NCBI GenBank assembly: GCA_016744995.1
Contig: JADGDG010000004.1
Location: 186,001 to 250,000 of the forward strand
Length of the DNA: 64,000 nt
DNA from: Gammaproteobacteria bacterium
GTDB lineage: Bacteria; Pseudomonadota; Gammaproteobacteria; GRL18
Direction of reading: 5' to 3'
The notes under the pieces were generated by a model. That model searched no databases. It was not told where the DNA came from and saw only the letters and a program-made list of their open reading frames with translations. The position numbers were made by a program, and so were the translations under genes. Position 1 is the first letter of the stretch. Every line of letters begins with the position of its first letter. This document shows positions 59,311-64,000 of this stretch, piece by piece.

Positions 59311-59401
59311 TGATTAAAGGTATATCGTAGGGGTTAAATCGATTTAATTCTTTTAATCAATTCTTCTGTTTTATTAATATTGTTCCCCGTCAGGTCTTAT
59401 G

Positions 59402-59549
59402 AGACCAAATAAAGGTCTTGCATAGCCGCGAGGCTTGGACATACATCGCCGCCTCCCGATCACAGATCGAGAAGCGGCATCATTGCGGCTGATGCCAGCC
59501 GCTTAGCGCAGGGTTTGAAAGCCCCGATTGCTAGCTCAATTACTAGCAA
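59402..59549 (+). ncRNA. GC-rich multi-hairpin leader, possible structured RNA
   Basis: Four hairpins fall within 150 bases: AGACC/GGTCT (59402-59418), GCCGC/GCGGC (59448-59478), GGCATCA/TGATGCC (59476-59496) and TTGCTAG/CTAGCAA (59528-59549). The second competes with an alternative pairing of AAGCGG (59472-59477) with CCGCTT (59499-59504), a switch-like arrangement. The stretch is much richer in GC than its surroundings and lies inside the cassette, 110 bases before its gene. No known RNA family recognised. Confidence 0.45.
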
Positions 59550-59660
59550 CGATCTAAAAGTAGAGGTATTTCTCTTGAGGATCAAGAAGTTAATATCTGG
59601 CCAAATACTTCAAAATGCTTTATTAAAGAAAAGGTTATACAGCGATAGAATAGGTAGATC

Positions 59661-61226
59661 ATGACCGATAATTATTTAGAAGATTTTACAGAGCCAACAC
59701 CACTCGTACTTGTCAGAATTAAGGGCAGTTGGGCTTTTTTACCTTTTGAAACAAAAGTTAAGATTTTGAAAGCCCTTTTAAATATTGACGGAAAAGGCGA
59801 AACGAAACTCCAATATATGTATCAGGTAAATGAGTTGAAGGATTTAGCCCTAAATGATGAGAATCCATATATCAGGTATCTTATTGCCCAAACAATTTCA
59901 AAACCATTTATATGGGGGGATAGAGAGGAAACCGATGAAGACCGTGAAGATGAAGCGCGGTACCAAAAAGTCCTGTCAGATAAAAGCGAACTTGTTCGCT
60001 CAGCAGTAAACGGGAGGATAAGGTTAACGGCTGATAATGAAACTGCCAAGCATTTTTGGTCTTTATCTCATGCAGAACGATTTATGCTTGTTTCCTCTAA
60101 TAGTAAGCTGCTGTTTGACCTAAAAGGTGAGGCTATTGCTAAAATATTAGAATACGCGGCAACAAAACTTTTGCCGAAGAAAAAAGTTTCTACACAAGAA
60201 ATAATGGATGTTATTCAACAGTTCATTTATGACATTAAAGAAAGTGTTTGTAGCATAGAAACACACATAAGCGAGGGCGTTTGTCCAGATACTGACATGC
60301 AACTTGGGGAAGACATGGAAGCCCTTTGGAAAACAGCTTTTTTGCTTCCTGACGAACTTGGTTTTGATTTAATAGAAAACCTGCCCATAAAAGCTGGTTT
60401 TATGTCAGAGATTCCTATCGGTGATGCAAAAAAAATATCAGAACCAAAGTTGTGCCATCTTTTTGGGCGTGATGATGTGGGGCTAAACGAATTACGACGG
60501 AAATTTTATACTGAAAAACCAAGCAAAAAAAATAAGAACCTCCGTGATGCTGCAATATTTTCTCTGTCATTTAAACTAGATGATGATGACTTCAAAAAAT
60601 TGACCCTCAAGGACGAAGATAGTAAGAAAGAAGGAAAGCGAAAACTCGAAGAACTAAGAATGCTTGCAATCTTTTGTAGTGGGGCAACATTGGCACAAAT
60701 GGAAGCCATTATTGGCCTTATAAAAGATATGCCAGATGAATATTTCTCTGGTTATAACGATTGTAGCGATAGTTATGATGATGTTGTATCTGCTCGTGAA
60801 CGTCAAGAATATAGAGTAAGTAAATTAGGAGAGAATCTTTTTGCAGAAGAGCTATTGGATTGGAGGATTTATGCGCTTGCGTCTTCCCTAACGAATGGGT
60901 ATACGTCAAGTGCTGTTGATTTTCTTAAAAGTGATGTTGTGTCCGGTGACCGTTGGGCTACCTACCTAAAAATACGCCCAAAAGTGATAAGCGAGCCAAA
61001 ACTCCATTCAAAGCTGTCCGTATTAAGGCTAGGTGACAAAACATATCCAGCTATGGAAGATGAAGTAGATAATTATGAAGATGAAAAAGACGATATAGCC
61101 GCAAACACGCCCGATCCAACACCTTCATGGCAGCCGCATTTTAAAGTTTTGGAAAAGAAAATTAAGACCATATTTTGGATTACAATCGCTATTTTGGTAA
61201 TAGTCATTGCACAGTCTTCAATTTAG
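59661..61226 (+). CDS. Helical-repeat protein with C-terminal membrane anchor
   Basis: The 521-residue cargo of the cassette. Residues 50-120 read like HEAT-type helical pairs (ELKDLALNDENPYIRYLIAQTISKP, ...YQKVLSDKSELVRSAVNGRI), and more charged helices follow to about 450. A single hydrophobic segment near the end (IFWITIAILVIVIAQSSI) would anchor it with the bulk in the cytoplasm. No catalytic motif or family recognised. It stops 19 bases before the right arm. Such lone, anchored helical-repeat cargo genes can be defence or regulatory factors, but nothing here proves it. Confidence 0.7.
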   Translation: MTDNYLEDFTEPTPLVLVRIKGSWAFLPFETKVKILKALLNIDGKGETKLQYMYQVNELKDLALNDENPYIRYLIAQTISKPFIWGDREETDEDREDEARYQKVLSDKSELVRSAVNGRIRLTADNETAKHFWSLSHAERFMLVSSNSKLLFDLKGEAIAKILEYAATKLLPKKKVSTQEIMDVIQQFIYDIKESVCSIETHISEGVCPDTDMQLGEDMEALWKTAFLLPDELGFDLIENLPIKAGFMSEIPIGDAKKISEPKLCHLFGRDDVGLNELRRKFYTEKPSKKNKNLRDAAIFSLSFKLDDDDFKKLTLKDEDSKKEGKRKLEELRMLAIFCSGATLAQMEAIIGLIKDMPDEYFSGYNDCSDSYDDVVSARERQEYRVSKLGENLFAEELLDWRIYALASSLTNGYTSSAVDFLKSDVVSGDRWATYLKIRPKVISEPKLHSKLSVLRLGDKTYPAMEDEVDNYEDEKDDIAANTPDPTPSWQPHFKVLEKKIKTIFWITIAILVIVIAQSSI

Positions 61227-61245
61227 GAATCCTTTACCTTCTCAC

Positions 61246-61335
61246 TAAAACAACCGCTACCAGTTATGATAGTGGTTGCCTGTGTTCTTAGTGGTAAGTG
61301 TGGTCAGAAATCGGAACTGTGCGACCTATCACTAT
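61246..61335 (-). repeat. Right inverted-repeat arm of the cassette
   Basis: Reverse complement of the left arm, with the stem-loop CAACCGCTA-N10-TAGTGGTTG near its inner end. It is cut at CTAT by the IS3-family insertion; the missing tip (ACCCCCC) resumes after a second CTAT at 62974. Confidence 0.85.
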
Positions 61336-61374
61336 CGGAAGGTGTCAAGGAAGTTGTCATGTGAAATTTTCAAA

Positions 61375-62379
61375 TCATGCTGCAATTTTCACTTCCTTTT
61401 CACGTTTACTTTTATCAGGATTAAGGCTTACCGAAGAAATATGCTTCCAATTTCTAGTGTTCCTAGACCAACGCTGTGGATTTAAAGATTTAGCTTTTAA
61501 ATAAATATAATTACGTTTTTCTAATATTTCAATATCCATACCTGAGTGGCGCTGGTTCGGCGTTACAAATGAGATTGCACTGTGTAAATGCTCATTGTTA
61601 TACCAATTCACAAAGCCCTCAACCCAATTTCGTGCTTGCTCCAAAGATTTAAATTGCTTGCAGGGGTATTTATGGTGATATTTCAGGGTTTTAAATATAC
61701 TTTCGGAATAAGGGTTATCATTGCTTACAGCTGGCCTGCTGAATGATGTAACAACGCCCAGTTTCTGCAAGGTTGCAAGCATAGTAGCGCCTTTCATCGG
61801 CGAGCCATTATCTGAATGTAGCGTGACCTGATGCTTTAAAAGCTCTTCACGCGCGCAAATATCTACCATCAAATCGGCGGCCAAATCAGCGCTTTCAGAC
61901 CTGTGAATCTGCCAGCCAACAATTTTACGTGAATACACATCCATCACCAGATATAGGTATAAAAATATGCCGCGCACATCAGTTGGAAGATACGTAATAT
62001 CCCATGAATAAACCTGATTAGGCGCAGAGGCCACGAGTTCCTTAGGTTTAATAACCTTGCGTCCAGCCCTTGATTTGTTGCGGTGCTTTAGCTGGTTTGC
62101 TGCTTTTAATATGCGATAAAAACTGGCTTCAGAAGCAATATAAGTGCCCTCATCAGCAAGCATGGGAACTATTTTCTTTGGCGGTAAATTGGCAAATCTT
62201 TTTTCATTAGAAATCTTTAAAATGCGCTGCACTTCAAACTCACTAAGTTTATTGGCAGGAATGGGATTATTATGCACGCGCCGATCTTCAGTATTTTTAG
62301 AGCTTTTCCAGCGCTGCCACGTGCGTAAACATACTCCCAAAACTTCACATATATTTGCTTGCCGCGCGCCTGCTAGCAT
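61375..62379 (-). CDS. IS3-family transposase OrfB (DDE catalytic part)
   Basis: The catalytic rve domain has the DDE triad: Asp in SWDITYLPT, Asp in LHSDNGSPM and Glu in NPYSESIFKTLKYH, followed by FVNWYNNEHLHSAI. An N-terminal HTH_21-like region precedes it. From the first ATG it is 334 residues, but the frame extends upstream (GFKGRGRLSSKADRAAIKASIEKA) to the slippery run in orfA, so the active product is probably an OrfAB fusion made by -1 frameshifting at eight A residues (complement of 62466-62473). Confidence 0.93.
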   Translation of the reverse strand: MLAGARQANICEVLGVCLRTWQRWKSSKNTEDRRVHNNPIPANKLSEFEVQRILKISNEKRFANLPPKKIVPMLADEGTYIASEASFYRILKAANQLKHRNKSRAGRKVIKPKELVASAPNQVYSWDITYLPTDVRGIFLYLYLVMDVYSRKIVGWQIHRSESADLAADLMVDICAREELLKHQVTLHSDNGSPMKGATMLATLQKLGVVTSFSRPAVSNDNPYSESIFKTLKYHHKYPCKQFKSLEQARNWVEGFVNWYNNEHLHSAISFVTPNQRHSGMDIEILEKRNYIYLKAKSLNPQRWSRNTRNWKHISSVSLNPDKSKREKEVKIAA

Positions 62380-62426
62380 CGCTTTTTCAATACTGGCTTT
62401 TATAGCAGCTCGATCAGCTTTGCTGC

Positions 62427-62918
62427 TTAATCTTCCTCGTCCCTTGAACCCCAGATTTCCTCTACTTTTTTTTGGAGAACAAGTAAGGCAGCAGTCTCGG
62501 CCAAGGCCTTATCCTTGCGGCGTAGCTCTTTCTTTAATTTCTTATTTTCTTCACGCAAAGCCCGCATTTCCGCCTTGTCTGGGTTAGTGTTTGTGCTAGC
62601 CATATCAGCCTTCCATTGCTCTATATGGTGCTTGTATAGACCATTGCGACGGCAATAGGAATTAAGATTTTCTTCCGTTAAAGAGCCCGATTCAATAAGC
62701 ACTTGAAGCTTTTCGGCCGTGTTCCAATCCTGGGGGCGCTTTTCTGAAGCCGTATTCTTTATAAAACCAGATTTGCGCGATTTTTCAATCCAATGATATA
62801 GGGTTCCGCTCGCTACACCTATATCATTGCATACTTTATCCATGCTGACACCATTGCCACGAGTTAATGCTTTTTCTATTGCGCGTTTCTTGAATGTTTC
62901 ACTGTATTTCTTACTCAT
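62427..62918 (-). CDS. IS3-family transposase OrfA (HTH protein)
   Basis: A 163-residue protein with the HTH_Tnp_1 domain (KYSETFKKRAIEKALTRGNGVSMDKVCNDIGVASGTLYHWIEKSRKSGF) and a C-terminal leucine-zipper-like helix (EMRALREENKKLKKELRRKDKALAETAALLVLQKKVEE). Both are typical of IS3 OrfA. The A8 slippery run near its 3' end would shift ribosomes into orfB. ATG is followed by a Ser-Lys-Lys start as in relatives. Confidence 0.92.
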   Translation of the reverse strand: MSKKYSETFKKRAIEKALTRGNGVSMDKVCNDIGVASGTLYHWIEKSRKSGFIKNTASEKRPQDWNTAEKLQVLIESGSLTEENLNSYCRRNGLYKHHIEQWKADMASTNTNPDKAEMRALREENKKLKKELRRKDKALAETAALLVLQKKVEEIWGSRDEED

Positions 62919-62973
62919 ATACGTTGTCTCCTGTTAATTTTAGTTTAGGTGACAACTACCCTGACACAGGGGG

Positions 62974-63218
62974 CTATACCCCCCTAAACGTGGCGGGGGA
63001 AATTTTCACTTTCTGAGAGAACTATCTGTTCGTATTGATAAACACATAGTGAATAATTATTTTGTTATAGAGATGAATATATTATTCTGAAGGGTGATGT
63101 AAATAACTGAAGCTCATGAGCTGGCTGGTAATTACACATTTCATCTTTATAATGAACTCTCAATACAGCATGGATACCACATGTAAGTTTCTATACTGAA
63201 AAAAGAAGAATTGGTTTC
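62974..63218. other. Outer right cassette end and noncoding spacer
   Basis: It holds the resumed arm tip (CTATACCCCCC), the second direct copy of the 19-bp sequence and about 220 bases of AT-rich DNA before the endonuclease-like gene. Nothing else is recognisable. Confidence 0.5.
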
Positions 63219-64000
63219 ATGGCTAAACATTTCACAGATGCACAATGGCAAAAGATAAGTGCCCTGAATGCTCAATCCGCTGATAATTTTGACCTTCCCG
63301 AACGCAGATCCGATTCCGTTATTATTGGCAGTTTTAATATTCGCAAGCTCGGCTCAGTTTCTAATCGAACGGCGCAAAGTTGGGAGTTCCTCAGAAACAC
63401 CATTGCTCGATTTGATCTGATCGCCATACAGGAAATCATGGATGATTTATCAGGCCTTGAACATTTACTTGAATTGTTAGGCGATGATTATGGCATGGTC
63501 GTTTCTGATGTAACTGGTGCGAAGCCAGGTGCGAGAGGCAATACCGAGCGTCTTGGTTATCTCTTTAATTGGAAGCGGGTTAAACGCACAGCCTTGGCCA
63601 GTGACATTACCTTTGATCGATCTGAGATTGCGAATAATCTTTATGATAATCGCACGTCCTTTTCCAAAGCATGGTCGAAGCATTGGCATAAGATCAAAGA
63701 CTGGAAAATAAAGTTAGAGAAAAAAAGGCACAAGGAAAAAAACCGCCTACAAAACCACCAATATAACTTCCCAAGTTTGTCAGTTTTATTCGCCAGCCCC
63801 ATTGCGTTTCTTTTCACATCAAAGGCGCGGCAAATGCCAAGCCATTCGAATTGCTGGTGGTTAATGCTCATCTTCTATACGGCAAGAATAAGCATGAGCG
63901 TGAATGGGAATTTAGATCACTTCTCGAATGGCTGACTATTCGCGCGAAATATGTCGATAATCTTTACCATCCCAATCTCATGTTGCTGGGTGATTGTAAT
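63219..64000 (+). pseudogene. Endonuclease/exonuclease/phosphatase-family gene, frameshifted and cut by the window end
   Basis: The first frame shows the EEP fold start: SVIIGSFNIRKLGS with the metal-site Asn, FDLIAIQEI with the catalytic Glu, and LGDDYGMVVSDVTG. After about residue 170 the frame becomes non-homologous, while another frame continues the domain (FVSFIRQPHCV..., FELLVVNAHLLYGKN, YHPNLMLLGDCN) to the window edge. A seven-A run near 63734 and a stop at about 63759 in the second frame imply at least two lesions. EEP proteins cleave phosphodiester or phosphomonoester bonds; this copy is probably inactive unless the lesions are sequencing errors. Confidence 0.75.

Larger units (their letters stand above)
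61336..62973 (-). mobile_element. IS3-family insertion sequence
   Basis: The element carries orfA and orfB on the minus strand. Inner terminal repeats are visible: GTGTCAAGGAAGTTGTCA at the left and, inverted, TGACAACTACCCTGACAC at the right. The outermost six bases do not match each other. A 4-bp CTAT lies on both sides (61332-61335, 62974-62977), where the uninterrupted cassette arm would have one copy, so it is a probable target duplication. About 1.64 kb, slightly long for the family. Confidence 0.85.
59200..62999. mobile_element. Inverted-repeat-bounded cassette without own transposase
   Basis: The left arm (59214-59310) and right arm (61246-61335, continued at 62974-62984 beyond the inserted IS) are reverse complements over about 95 bp with few mismatches, mostly in one hairpin loop. 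Both outer ends begin GGGGGGTATAG. Direct copies of CCCCTAAACGTGGCGGGGG lie at 59200-59218 and 62981-62999, overlapping the arm tips, so at least TAAACGTGGC is a candidate target duplication. The only gene inside, apart from the IS, is the helical-repeat membrane protein. This fits a mobile insertion cassette moved in trans. Confidence 0.65.

Overview
The window reads as a moderately AT-rich gammaproteobacterial chromosome, about 45 kb of conserved core followed by about 19 kb of mobile DNA. Gene order supports the class: smpB-ratA-ratB-bamE-fur-recN-nadK, hrcA-grpE-dnaK-dnaJ-dapB-carA-carB-greA, yhbY/rlmE-ftsH-folP-glmM-tpiA-secG-tRNA-Leu(GAG), then a complete 14-gene nuoA-N operon. A secreted Gly/Asn/Tyr-rich protein resembling sulfur globule envelope proteins, and a DsrE/F-like protein with a twin-arginine-like leader, hint at a sulfur oxidiser. 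That lifestyle is inference, not proof.

Core, 1-45.3 kb: the end of an unidentified gene; a hipBA toxin-antitoxin pair with three operator-like palindromes; the putative sulfur globule protein; tmRNA-binding SmpB; a sodium-coupled transporter; RatA/RatB; the BamE lipoprotein; Fur; RecN; NAD kinase. The heat-shock cluster has HrcA, GrpE, DnaK and DnaJ, with a convincing sigma-32 promoter before dnaK and no visible CIRCE element. Next come lysine, arginine/pyrimidine, folate, peptidoglycan-precursor and glycolysis genes, FtsH and SecG. Complex I follows as an unbroken unit, and a DUF2818-like membrane protein and an initiator tRNA close the core. Two short tandem-repeat arrays begin exactly at gene ends: 20-bp units at dnaK and 15-bp units at nuoB.

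Accessory region, 45.3-64 kb: a large serine recombinase is integrated at the 3' end of tRNA-fMet, and the end of its reading frame, including its stop codon, lies inside the tRNA. Behind it sits a minus-strand operon encoding a TraG/VirD4-like ATPase, a secreted von Willebrand A protein, a lipoprotein and two membrane proteins, without a relaxase or a type IV channel in view. Then come an unknown regulator-like gene, a decayed integrase, a second hipBA pair with a cluster of operator palindromes, and an intact tyrosine integrase. Next to that integrase lies what looks like an unsplit phage-type attachment site: a 3' tRNA-Lys fragment between arrays of 12-bp direct repeats. An AlpA-like factor and a putative zinc protease follow.

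The most unusual structure is at 59.2-63.0 kb. A cassette bounded by inverted repeats of about 95 bp, and by direct copies of a 19-bp sequence, carries one helical-repeat protein with a C-terminal membrane anchor, preceded by a GC-rich multi-hairpin stretch. It has no transposase of its own. A complete IS3-family element has inserted into its right arm. The window ends inside a frameshifted endonuclease/exonuclease/phosphatase-family gene, so the right border of the island lies outside.
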